Positions 35,582 through 43,545 of a stretch of DNA of 64,000 nucleotides are shown here, piece by piece (within the stretch, counting starts at the first letter, position 1; each line of letters starts with the position of its first letter). The stretch is from the NCBI RefSeq assembly GCF_002904295.1, contig NZ_PPHG01000075.1, forward strand, positions 124,001 to 188,000, given 5' to 3'. Made by a program: the position numbers and the translations under genes. The notes below the pieces were generated by a model that was not told the origin of the DNA, did not search any database, and saw nothing but the letters and a program-made list of their open reading frames with translations. The stretch is from Amycolatopsis sp. CA-128772 (GTDB lineage Bacteria > Actinomycetota > Actinomycetes > Mycobacteriales > Pseudonocardiaceae).

Positions 35582-36208
35582 ATGATCACCGACCAGGTCC
35601 CGGTGCTGCTGCACGCCACCGACACCATCACCCACGCGGGAGTCACCGCCGCGCTGCGGTCACGCCCCGAAATCCGGCTGGCCGACGGCGACCAGGACGG
35701 GCCGGCCGTCGTGCTGGTCATCGTGGAACGGCTCAACGACGAGGCCCGGCAGCTGCTGCGCAGCCTCCAGTGCGCCAACCACGCGGGCATCGTCCTGGTC
35801 GCCGGGGAGGTGGAGGACTCGGAACTGCTCGACGTCGTCGGGACCGGCGTGTCGGCGATCATCCGCCGGGCCGACGCCACCCCCGACACGCTGGTGCGGC
35901 TGGTCAAGGCCGCGGCCGTCGGCGAAGGCGCGCTGCCGCCGGACCTGCTGGGCCGCCTGCTGTCCCGGGTGTCCCGGCTGCAGCGCGACGTGCTGCACCC
36001 GAACGGGTGGGACCTGGCCGGGATGTCCCAGCGCGAGACCCGGGTGCTGAAGCTGGTCGCCGACGGCTTCGAGACCAAGGAGATCGCCGACCAGCTGAGC
36101 TACTCCGAGCGGACGGTGAAGTCGATCCTGCACGACATCACCAACCGCTTCCAGCTCCGCAACCGCGCCCACGCGGTGGCGTTCGCCATGCGCGAAGGGC
36201 TGATCTAG
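35582..36208 (+). CDS. Orphan LuxR-type regulator with degenerate receiver
   Basis: A 208-residue protein. The N-terminal ~120 residues have receiver-like length and a beta/alpha pattern (VPVLLHATDTITHAGVTAAL) but lack the acidic pocket and the phospho-acceptor aspartate. The C-terminal LuxR HTH is intact (MSQRETRVLKLVADGFETKE, then YSERTVKSILHDITNRFQ). ATG at 35582 follows GAGGGAGGG. It lacks an own kinase, so regulation is likely by concentration or a ligand. It is convergent with the eCIS gene at 36215, 6 bases away. Comparable orphan LuxR genes border actinobacterial eCIS loci, so it is a candidate eCIS regulator. Confidence 0.85.
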   Translation: MITDQVPVLLHATDTITHAGVTAALRSRPEIRLADGDQDGPAVVLVIVERLNDEARQLLRSLQCANHAGIVLVAGEVEDSELLDVVGTGVSAIIRRADATPDTLVRLVKAAAVGEGALPPDLLGRLLSRVSRLQRDVLHPNGWDLAGMSQRETRVLKLVADGFETKEIADQLSYSERTVKSILHDITNRFQLRNRAHAVAFAMREGLI

Positions 36209-36214
36209 CACGGT

Positions 36215-37534
36215 TCACTCGACCCGGCCGGAGAAGGAGACCGACGGCGTGCAATGGCCCCGGTCGCCGGGGTTCTGGCAGCTGACCGCCAGCACGACCT
36301 TCTCCCCCGGCCGGAACCGCCAGGCCTGCAGCCAGTGGTGGTCGAGGTCGCGGAAGTTCGCCAGGCCGACCTCCAGCAGGACGCTCTTGGTGCCGTTGGA
36401 ATCCCGCAGCAGGCGCAGGGTTCCGGTGTCACCGCGCGGGTTCTGCAGCACGAGGTCGGTGACCACGAGCGTCTTGTCCGCATCGGGCAGCGTGTAGGGG
36501 AACTCGGCGAACCGGTTGACGTTGGAGTCGATGTTCGCGTCGGCGGCCACCCGGAAGTCCGTGGGTGTCCCGTCGGCGGGGTTCGCGACGCGGCTCGGGC
36601 TGGCCCCGGGTCCGGAGCCGGGGGCGGGGTTGTCGCCCGGCGGGGTCAGGCCGACGGCCTTCATCGCCTGCTCGGAGTTCTGCTTGGCCACCTCGGCGTT
36701 CTTCTTCGCCTGGTCCGCCCCGGCCCCGGCGTCCTGCGCGGCCTTGACGATCTCCTGGTTCTGTTCCGCGGCCGCCTCCCGCGCGGCCGACTTCACGGCC
36801 GGCCGCAGCACGGTGAACCACAGCGTCACCAGGGCGAGCAGCAGGACGAGCAGCGCGGCGAGGGCGGGCAGCAGCCACTTGGGCAGCAGCTGCCGCTGCA
36901 CCATGGTGCCTTCGGTCTTGAGGGGCTCGGCCCCTTCGGCGATGACGAACACCTGGAAGCGGTGCCGGATCGGCTGCCCGCGCAGGAACCGCTTTCGCGG
37001 CTGGGTGCGCATCCGGATGAAGGCGGCGGTCCCGGGCGCGAGCTCGGCCCGGTCGCGCTCGAGCCGGAAGTCCAGCTCGTCTTCGGGATCGAGCGGGCTC
37101 AGCTCCACCACGACCGGCCGGTTGCCCCGGTTGTCCACGGCGACCTCGAAGTCGGCCTTGGACGCGGCCTCGACCTTGCCGGGCACGAGCTCGGCGCTCA
37201 CCTCGGTGAAGACGCCGAGCTCGACGGTGCCCTCTTCGACGACCGAGCCGGCGGGATCCTCACTCGAGAACACCCGCACGCCGAACGGAACGGTCCCGGC
37301 GGGCACATCGGAGGACCGCGGCGGCGCGAACCGGACGGTGACGGTCCCGGTCTCCCCCGGCATCAGGTTGATCGTCGCGGGTTCCGCGCTGGCCCAGCCA
37401 CTCGCATCACCCACGACATCGATCGCGAACTGGTCGACGACCTGCCCGGCATTCCGAACGGTCACCGAGCAGCTGGCCTCCTGACCCGGTTCCACGACCA
37501 GACCGGTCTCGGACAGCGTCGCCGTAGCTCCCAT
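36215..37534 (-). CDS. eCIS-associated membrane protein with Ig-like NEW3/COG1470-type domains
   Basis: A 439-residue protein. Two Ig-like domains come first (residues ~1-110, VEPGQEASCSVTVRNAGQVV; and ~115-215), then a basic RFLRGQPIRHRF segment. One membrane helix lies near residues 225-250 (LLPALAALLVLLLALVTLWF). An Ala/Gln-rich coiled stretch and a C-terminal beta domain ending VSFSGRVE follow. No N-terminal signal is present, so orientation is uncertain. Proteins of this architecture are common at Streptomyces-type eCIS loci and are thought to link particles to the membrane (family knowledge, moderate). It has its own promoter region with the TGCCCGTACGGGCA palindrome 71 bases upstream. 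Confidence 0.8.
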   Translation of the reverse strand: MGATATLSETGLVVEPGQEASCSVTVRNAGQVVDQFAIDVVGDASGWASAEPATINLMPGETGTVTVRFAPPRSSDVPAGTVPFGVRVFSSEDPAGSVVEEGTVELGVFTEVSAELVPGKVEAASKADFEVAVDNRGNRPVVVELSPLDPEDELDFRLERDRAELAPGTAAFIRMRTQPRKRFLRGQPIRHRFQVFVIAEGAEPLKTEGTMVQRQLLPKWLLPALAALLVLLLALVTLWFTVLRPAVKSAAREAAAEQNQEIVKAAQDAGAGADQAKKNAEVAKQNSEQAMKAVGLTPPGDNPAPGSGPGASPSRVANPADGTPTDFRVAADANIDSNVNRFAEFPYTLPDADKTLVVTDLVLQNPRGDTGTLRLLRDSNGTKSVLLEVGLANFRDLDHHWLQAWRFRPGEKVVLAVSCQNPGDRGHCTPSVSFSGRVE

Positions 37535-37604
37535 GCCCGGAAGTCTCCGCGCCCGGCTCGCGTCGCGGCACCAGCGGACGGGTGTGCGGCCGTGCGCCCG
37601 TGGT

Positions 37605-37618
37605 TGCCCGTACGGGCA
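37605..37618 (-). promoter_or_regulatory. eCIS palindrome, copy 1 (TGCCCGTACGGGCA)
   Basis: A perfect 14-bp palindrome in the 261-base gap upstream of the minus-strand membrane protein gene, 71 bases before its start codon. The same motif precedes the three other eCIS transcription units. No second clear copy is present at this site. Confidence 0.7.
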
Positions 37619-37756
37619 GTGGTGGGGGCCGTGGGGGTTCTCGCCGTTGCAGGCCGCAGCGGGGTTGTTTCCGGCGCGGTGGCGGGGAAAGAGCCGCTCC
37701 TCGCGCACCGCGCCACGCCACCTTTGCCCAAGCCGCCGCGAGTTCCTCTCCGGCGC

Positions 37757-37792
37757 TCGGCCGGCGGAGGAGCCCCCTCCCCCGCCGGCCGA
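37757..37792 (-). terminator. Terminator hairpin after the propeller/VWA gene (end of the main eCIS operon)
   Basis: TCGGCCGGCGG (37757-37767) pairs with CCGCCGGCCGA (37782-37792). The hairpin lies 3 bases beyond the stop codon at 37796-37798. It marks the end of a ~16.6-kb minus-strand operon that starts with the sheath gene. Confidence 0.7.
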
Positions 37793-37795
37793 ACC

Positions 37796-40700
37796 TCAGC
37801 CTCGGGTGATGAACGGTGGTTGCTCGGTCCGCAGGACGACCAGGATCGGGTTCGACTGCGCCGGACCGAACTGCGGGCCGCTCACCGACGTCACCGACAG
37901 CGTGCGCGGGCCGATCAGGTCGTGGTGGAACAGCAGGAACTGCGCCTGGAACCTCCCGTCCACCCCCACCGTCACCAGCCCCGGCGTCGCCGAGATGCCC
38001 GCCGACCAGGCCAGCCGGACCGTCGCTCCCGGCGGGAAGCCGGTGCCCGTCACCCGGGGTACCGAGCCGAGCGGGCCGACCGCCGGGTCCACCGTCACCA
38101 CCGGCTGGCGGACCACCACGCGCGCGCTCGCCGTGTTGTCGCGGGCGTCGGTGTCCGGGCCGGTCGTGCTGACCGTGCCCGATACCGGTGCGTCGACCGC
38201 CGCCCTGGCCGCCAGGGAGATCCGGACCTCGACGGTCTGGCCGGGCGTCAACGTCCCGAGGGCGCAGCTGCCGCCCGCCGGCGTGCAGCCCGTCGCCACA
38301 GAGGTCGCCGGCAGCGGGAGCGGCAGCCGGGTGACCAGGCGGACGTCCGGCATCGGCGCCCCGGAACCGTTGTGCACCAGGAAGGTCAGCCCGACGTCGT
38401 CCCCGCCGGTGAACAGCGGCACCGCCGACACCGCCATCCCGACCGACAACGACCCCGGCGTGACCGGCGGCACCGGCTTCTCCTCGACCTTGACCACCGC
38501 CGTGGCCGTGTTGTCGCGCGCGTCGGCGTCCTGGCCGGCCGTGGTGAGGGTGCCCGTCGCGGCCTGCGCGCCGGGGACCATCCCGGCGGCGCTGAACCGC
38601 ACCCGCACGGTCTCCCCCGGCGCCAGGGTGCCGAGCACGCAGACCAGGTCCGCCGTGCAGGTGCCCTTGGTCGTGACGGGCGCCTGCGGCTGCAGGCCCG
38701 CGCTTAGCCGGACGAACAGCCCGACGCCGGGCGACGCGGCGATCCCGTGGTCGGTGACGACGAACTCGAACGTCGTCAGCCCACCGAACGGGATCGCGGC
38801 CGGGACGGCCGTCGCGGTCACGGCGACGTCCGCGATCCGCTGGAACGCCGGTTCCGCGGCGCCGCCGGGCCCGCGGATCAGGGGCACCGACGGCCCACCG
38901 GCCGCCGGCACCACCAGGATGCCCGGCTGCGACTCACCCGGGGTGCTGTCGAACGCGACCAGCGCGCCGTCCGGCGACCACGCCGGGTGGTCGACGGACC
39001 CGGCGTCGGCGGCCAGGACCCGGCCGGGCCCGCCGTCCGCGGGTGCCCGGCAGATCTGCCGGTGGTCGTTCTGGAACGCCAGCGTGGTGCCGTCCGGCGA
39101 GACGTCGGCCGAGCCCTGCCGGCCGGTGCCGCACGGCGTTCCGAACGACGGCGAGAGGTTCCACTGGGTCCCCGCGGTGACGCTGTCCGGCCCCGGGATC
39201 AGCGAGACCTGCCACAGCTCCTGCCGGAACTCCCCGCCCGGGTCGACCGCCATCACCGCGGTCTCGGTGGCGGTGCCGTTCCGCCCGGTCGCCGTGCACG
39301 TCACGGTGGTCGCGCCGACCGGGAACAGGCTGCCGGACGACGGCGTGCAGAACGGCGTGATCGGGGTTTCGCGATCGGCGTCGAGGGCGGTCGCCGGGTA
39401 TTCGATCACCGTCGGCGCGGTCCCGGTCACGGTCCGGTCGTGCACGGTGATCAGCGGCAGCCGCGGAACCTTGACCCGCACGGTGATGTTCTCGGTGTAG
39501 CCGGACCGCGCGGTCGGTTCGCCGTCCAGCCGGAACTCGACCTGGCAGTGCAGCAGCGAACCGATCGGCGCCGTCGGCGAAACGGTGGCGGTTTCGACGA
39601 AGTTCGCTTTGGTGCCGCCCTGAACCTGCTGCGTCCCCTCCGGGCTGAAGGTCATCGTCAGGCCGGTGTCGCAATAGGGCACCGGCAGCACCTTCACCTT
39701 GAGGTCGGTGATCCCGCGGATGATCGCCTCGCTGACCTGGCCGACGTCGGTGCTGTCGGTCAGGACGCCGTCGGTGCGCTTCGTGACCGCGGTGGCCTGG
39801 CCACGCCCGTCGAGGGCCGCGTCCGTGTCCGCGGCGAAGCTCTCGCCCGAGCCGCCGTCGCTGCCGTCACCGCCATCGCTGCTGGTGACGGCGGGCACCG
39901 CGACCACCCGGATCTTCGCGTCCGTCAGCGCGTGGACGACCGCATCGGTGGTCGGGAACGCGCCGCGCCTGTCGTCCGCCGGCGACTCGTGGCTGGCGGC
40001 GTCGCCGACCAGCACGACGATCCGGTTGCTCGTGTCGCGGAAACCGACCGCGCCGGTCGCGAGCTTCTGCAGGGCGACGTACCAGTCTTCGGCGGTGTCG
40101 TCCCCGCCGGTCGCGGTGATCCGGCCGAAGGCGTCGGTGAGCAGCTGGCGCTGGCCGGCGTTCTCGACCGGGGTGAGCGGCTGCTGCACGTGGAACGACC
40201 GCGGCGGGTCGGGCGGCGGCCCCGTCTTCGGGTGGTCGTCGATGAGGTCGCCGTAGGCCGCGACGGCGAAGTGCGCCGACGGCTGCACCTTCAGCACCTC
40301 GTCGATGACGTGGCCGAGGTTCGTCTTGACCTCGCCGATGACCTTGTCCATCGAGCCCGTCTGGTCCATGAGCAGCACGATGTCCGGGTTCGGCGGGACC
40401 CGGTCCGTCTCCACCGTCTTGGGGACCGAGCCCGAAGAGCCCTGCCCGACCGGCATGTCCACCACCGCCGGGTCCACTCTGGACGGTCCCGGCGGCGCGG
40501 TGCGGGCGGCCGCCCGGGTCAGCGTGATCTTCGTGCCGTCCGCGGACCACACCGGCTGCGAGTCGCGCGCCCGCAGGTACGGCGGCATCGCGAGCTCGCC
40601 GAGCAGCCGGCCGTCCGCGACGCGCGCGATCCGCACGCTGTCGACGCGGCTTTCGTCGCGGATGGCGGAGTGGGTGAACGCGATCATCGTGGCGTCCGGC

Positions 40701-41893
40701 GACCACGCGGGGTGCTGCTCGCGCTTCGGCCCGTCCACCGGGCCGGTCAGCGAGCGGGGCGCGCTGCCGTCGGCGTTCGCGACGATGATCTCGTCGTCCG
40801 GCGATTCGCCGGTGCCGCTCCGGGTGTAGGCCAGCAGCGAGCCGTCGGCGGAGAAGGCGGGATCGGACTCGTCGGCGTCCGGGCGGTTCGTGAGGTCGCG
40901 GCGGTCGCCCCCGGTCGCGTCGGCGCTCCAGATGTCGGTGGTGTCGCCCGAGCGCAGCTCGGTGAACACCGGCCGGCCGTCCGGGCGGAACGTCGGCTCG
41001 GATTCGCCGGTGCCGGGCAGCGCCGAGATGACCGAAACCACGCCGCCGTCGACCTGCTTGACGTCGCCGAGCGGGTCCTGCGCGCGGGTCGTGAAGGCCA
41101 GCCGGGTGCCGTCCGCCGACCAGGCGGGCTCGGCGGAGTCGCCGGGGCCGGGGACCCCGGGGGTGACCCCGCCGCCGGTCTCGGCCAGCAGGACCACGTC
41201 GCCGGCCGGGTGGAAGCGCGTGGTGGTGAAGGCGATCCGGCCCGGTCCCCAGGCCGGCTGGGTGTCCGCGGCGGGATCGGCGGTCAGCCGCACCGGCGCG
41301 CCGCCGGCGGCCGGGACGGTGTAGATGTCCCCGGCCGGGTCGTCGCGGGTGCTGCTGAACGCGAGCCGCGAGCCGTCGGGTGACCAGCTCGGCGAGTCGT
41401 CGGCGGCCGGGCCGGACGTCACCTGGCGCAGGCCGCGGCCGTCCACGCCGATGACGAACAGGTCCCGGTGGCCGGCGCGGTCCGAGGCGAACGCGACCGT
41501 CCTGCCGTCCGGCGACAGCGCCGGGTGGGTGTCGGCGGTGTCGTCGTCGGTCAGCCGCAGCGGGGTCCGCGCGCCATCGCGCAGGTACCAGAGCTCGCCG
41601 TCGCGTTCGGCCCCGCCGGGAGCGGCCGCGCGGTGGCTCACCCAGACGATGCCCCCGGTGCCCGCGGACGCGTCGGAGTCGACGCCGGCGGCCGCGGCGG
41701 GCAGCGCGGCTTCGGCGCCTTCCCCGGTGGCCTGGTAGAGGCCGGTGGTGGCTTGGCTGACGTACCCGACGCGGTAGGGTGCCGGCCCCGGTGCGGGCGC
41801 CTGCGCCGCGGTCGGTGCCTGTGCCCCGCTGAGCGCCCAGCCGCCGAGCAGCGCGACGACCGCGACCCCCGCCACCGCTCGGTTCGCGCGCAT
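37796..41893 (-). CDS. Very large secreted beta-propeller / VWA / DUF11 protein of the eCIS operon
   Basis: A 1365-residue protein. The Sec signal ends near residue 32 (GAQAPTAAQA). Residues ~100-470 are TolB-like propeller blades (repeated SPDGRTVAFASDR and DIW/DIY motifs). A von Willebrand A domain follows at ~495-700 with a MIDAS DxTGS-type motif (DIVLLMDQTGSMDKV). An HYR-like Ig domain is next (~790-870), then more propeller blades, then two DUF11/CARDB repeats with Cys pairs (CTADLVCVLGTLAPGETV; CTPAGGSCALGTLTPGQTV). ATG at 41891-41893 follows GGGAGGGACC. It is the last gene of the operon. It could be a surface-displayed adhesion or docking protein for particles (inference); no enzyme activity is evident. 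Confidence 0.82.
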   Translation of the reverse strand: MRANRAVAGVAVVALLGGWALSGAQAPTAAQAPAPGPAPYRVGYVSQATTGLYQATGEGAEAALPAAAAGVDSDASAGTGGIVWVSHRAAAPGGAERDGELWYLRDGARTPLRLTDDDTADTHPALSPDGRTVAFASDRAGHRDLFVIGVDGRGLRQVTSGPAADDSPSWSPDGSRLAFSSTRDDPAGDIYTVPAAGGAPVRLTADPAADTQPAWGPGRIAFTTTRFHPAGDVVLLAETGGGVTPGVPGPGDSAEPAWSADGTRLAFTTRAQDPLGDVKQVDGGVVSVISALPGTGESEPTFRPDGRPVFTELRSGDTTDIWSADATGGDRRDLTNRPDADESDPAFSADGSLLAYTRSGTGESPDDEIIVANADGSAPRSLTGPVDGPKREQHPAWSPDATMIAFTHSAIRDESRVDSVRIARVADGRLLGELAMPPYLRARDSQPVWSADGTKITLTRAAARTAPPGPSRVDPAVVDMPVGQGSSGSVPKTVETDRVPPNPDIVLLMDQTGSMDKVIGEVKTNLGHVIDEVLKVQPSAHFAVAAYGDLIDDHPKTGPPPDPPRSFHVQQPLTPVENAGQRQLLTDAFGRITATGGDDTAEDWYVALQKLATGAVGFRDTSNRIVVLVGDAASHESPADDRRGAFPTTDAVVHALTDAKIRVVAVPAVTSSDGGDGSDGGSGESFAADTDAALDGRGQATAVTKRTDGVLTDSTDVGQVSEAIIRGITDLKVKVLPVPYCDTGLTMTFSPEGTQQVQGGTKANFVETATVSPTAPIGSLLHCQVEFRLDGEPTARSGYTENITVRVKVPRLPLITVHDRTVTGTAPTVIEYPATALDADRETPITPFCTPSSGSLFPVGATTVTCTATGRNGTATETAVMAVDPGGEFRQELWQVSLIPGPDSVTAGTQWNLSPSFGTPCGTGRQGSADVSPDGTTLAFQNDHRQICRAPADGGPGRVLAADAGSVDHPAWSPDGALVAFDSTPGESQPGILVVPAAGGPSVPLIRGPGGAAEPAFQRIADVAVTATAVPAAIPFGGLTTFEFVVTDHGIAASPGVGLFVRLSAGLQPQAPVTTKGTCTADLVCVLGTLAPGETVRVRFSAAGMVPGAQAATGTLTTAGQDADARDNTATAVVKVEEKPVPPVTPGSLSVGMAVSAVPLFTGGDDVGLTFLVHNGSGAPMPDVRLVTRLPLPLPATSVATGCTPAGGSCALGTLTPGQTVEVRISLAARAAVDAPVSGTVSTTGPDTDARDNTASARVVVRQPVVTVDPAVGPLGSVPRVTGTGFPPGATVRLAWSAGISATPGLVTVGVDGRFQAQFLLFHHDLIGPRTLSVTSVSGPQFGPAQSNPILVVLRTEQPPFITRG

Positions 41894-41923
41894 GATCGGT
41901 CCCTCCCAAAGGTTTGCGGCAGC

Positions 41924-42901
41924 TCAGCCGGCCTCGAACAGCTCGATCTCGGAGATCGCGACGTCCGTGCCGTCGAGCGAGCGGTGCAGCCCGACCACGT
42001 GCAGCTCGACGCTGGTCGCGCCTGCGCTGTTCTCGATCGGGACTTCCTGCGCGTCCGGCGTGTCGGCCAGCGTCATGTCGTAGGTCTTGCCGGTGGAGAA
42101 CACCAGGTGCAGCTTCTGCGGCCGGTGCTCGGCCTGGAAGTTCGCGGCGTCGCCGGCGTAGACGATCGCCTTTCGCAGGTCCGCCGGGTGGTCGAAGGTG
42201 AACACCAGCGCGGGTTCCCGGTCGGTCGGGGCCGCCCAGAAGGTGTTCTTGGCGTTGTCGGTGACCAGCGGGGCCGCGTGCCCGTTCGTCTGCGCGGTCG
42301 CGGTCACCTTGACCGGGTGGACCGGATTCAGCTTCGCCTCGAAGATGCCGGTGACCTGGCTCCACAGCCCGGTCGCCGCGGTGTTGATCGCGCCGCGGAA
42401 CGGCTGGTACAGCGCGTAGACCAGCGCCGAGAGCACGAGGAACACCGCGATCGCCCGGCGGATGATCTTGCCCACGGTCCGGCGCGCGCCGCGGGCCCGG
42501 CCGGTCCGGCGGCGGACGCCGTCCTTGCCCGGCCGCTCCCCCGCCCGGTGCTGCTTCGGTTTCCGGCCGAACACCCGGCGCCACCACGACGTCTTGACGG
42601 CCTCGGACTCGGCCAGCGAGGCACCGCAGCGGCTGCAGAAGTTCCGCGTGGGCGCGTTGCCCTTGCCGCACCGGCCGCAGATCAGGTCACCGGGGTTGAG
42701 CACCTGTTCTTCGACGGTCTGCTGCACGCTCTGCCGGACCGGCGCGTCCGGTTCGGCGGGCTGCACGACCTGCTGCTGCACCACCGGCTGCGTACGCACG
42801 GCGACCGGTTGCTCGTCGTCCCACTTCAGGTAGCGGCCGCATTCGCCGCAGAACTCGACTTCGGCGGGCCCCTGGTGCCCGCATTCGGTGTAGATGACCA
42901 T
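41924..42901 (-). CDS. Zinc-ribbon, single-pass membrane protein with discoidin-like C-terminus (eCIS operon)
   Basis: A 325-residue protein. Two zinc ribbons lie at the N-terminus (CGHQGPAEVEFCGECGRYL at ~7-25; CGRCGKGNAPTRNFCSRCGA at ~75-95), a Gln/Val-rich linker lies between them, and a basic stretch follows. A membrane helix (AIAVFLVLSALVYALY) precedes an F5/8-discoidin-like beta domain ending ISEIELFEAG. ATG at 42899-42901, 3 bases after the gpI gene stop. Proteins of this layout recur in actinobacterial eCIS operons, where the role is unknown. Confidence 0.75.
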   Translation of the reverse strand: MVIYTECGHQGPAEVEFCGECGRYLKWDDEQPVAVRTQPVVQQQVVQPAEPDAPVRQSVQQTVEEQVLNPGDLICGRCGKGNAPTRNFCSRCGASLAESEAVKTSWWRRVFGRKPKQHRAGERPGKDGVRRRTGRARGARRTVGKIIRRAIAVFLVLSALVYALYQPFRGAINTAATGLWSQVTGIFEAKLNPVHPVKVTATAQTNGHAAPLVTDNAKNTFWAAPTDREPALVFTFDHPADLRKAIVYAGDAANFQAEHRPQKLHLVFSTGKTYDMTLADTPDAQEVPIENSAGATSVELHVVGLHRSLDGTDVAISEIELFEAG

Positions 42902-42904
42902 CCG

Positions 42905-43444
42905 CTAGCCCTCCAGGACTTCCACCGCGACCCGCACGTGGGCGGGTACCGCGTCCACGACCGTCGCCGTCAGCCGCCGCACGTCGACCCGCGCCGGATC
43001 GGGCACCCGCACCCGCACCTGCACCCAGGGCGGCCCCGGGTCCGGCAGCGGCGCACCGGGCCGGGGTGCCTCGACGACCCCGCCGCTGTCGGTCACCTCG
43101 ACCGCGCCCCCGGTCAGCAGCCGCACGTGTTCGGCGAGCCCGCGTTGCGTCCCGCGCCACCGGTGCAGCTCGACCGAGCTGGTCACCAGCTGCCGCAGCT
43201 GCGCCGGGCTCCAGCTCTCGTCGACGCGCAGCGCGACCCAGTTCGCCAGCCACCCGACGAAGTCCTCGGGCGCCAGGCCGGGGTCGAGGTAGCCGGCCAA
43301 GTTGTCCAAGGTGGACAGCACGGGCGCGAGGACCTCGTCGAGCGCACCGGTGAAGCCCTGGACGAACCGGTCTTCGGCGTAGACGGCGGGGAGCTGCTCG
43401 CCGATCGGGTGCGGGCTCGGCAGCCCGGCGATGCCCGCTCTCAT
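42905..43444 (-). CDS. eCIS baseplate protein, phage tail protein I (gpI)-like
   Basis: A 179-residue protein with the gpI-type core PHPIGEQLPAVYAEDRFVQG, then LDPGLAPEDFVGWLANWVAL, then RRWRGTQRGL-type residues (HRWRGTQRGLAEHVRLLTG). In contractile tails this protein joins gpJ in the baseplate wedge. ATG at 43442-43444 overlaps the stop of the 34-residue ORF (ATGA). Confidence 0.88.
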   Translation of the reverse strand: MRAGIAGLPSPHPIGEQLPAVYAEDRFVQGFTGALDEVLAPVLSTLDNLAGYLDPGLAPEDFVGWLANWVALRVDESWSPAQLRQLVTSSVELHRWRGTQRGLAEHVRLLTGGAVEVTDSGGVVEAPRPGAPLPDPGPPWVQVRVRVPDPARVDVRRLTATVVDAVPAHVRVAVEVLEG

Positions 43445-43545
43445 GCCACCACCTCCCGGCCGGCCGGGCGCGCGAACCTGGCCGGCGGCGGGTCGAGCAG
43501 CCGCCCGCCGCGCCCGCGGGCCGGAATCCGCAGCCGCGCTCTCAT
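43441..43545 (-). CDS. 34-residue coupled peptide between gpJ and gpI
   Basis: Its ATG (43543-43545) overlaps the gpJ stop as ATGA, and its own stop (43441-43443) overlaps the gpI start as ATGA. It encodes 34 residues, strongly basic and Pro/Arg/Gly-rich (MRARLRIPARGRGGRLLDPP and a tail ending EVVA). Having both junctions in the four-base overlap used throughout this operon argues that ribosomes translate it. Function is unknown: it may be only a translational bridge, or a small baseplate component. Confidence 0.5.
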   Translation of the reverse strand: MRARLRIPARGRGGRLLDPPPARFARPAGREVVA

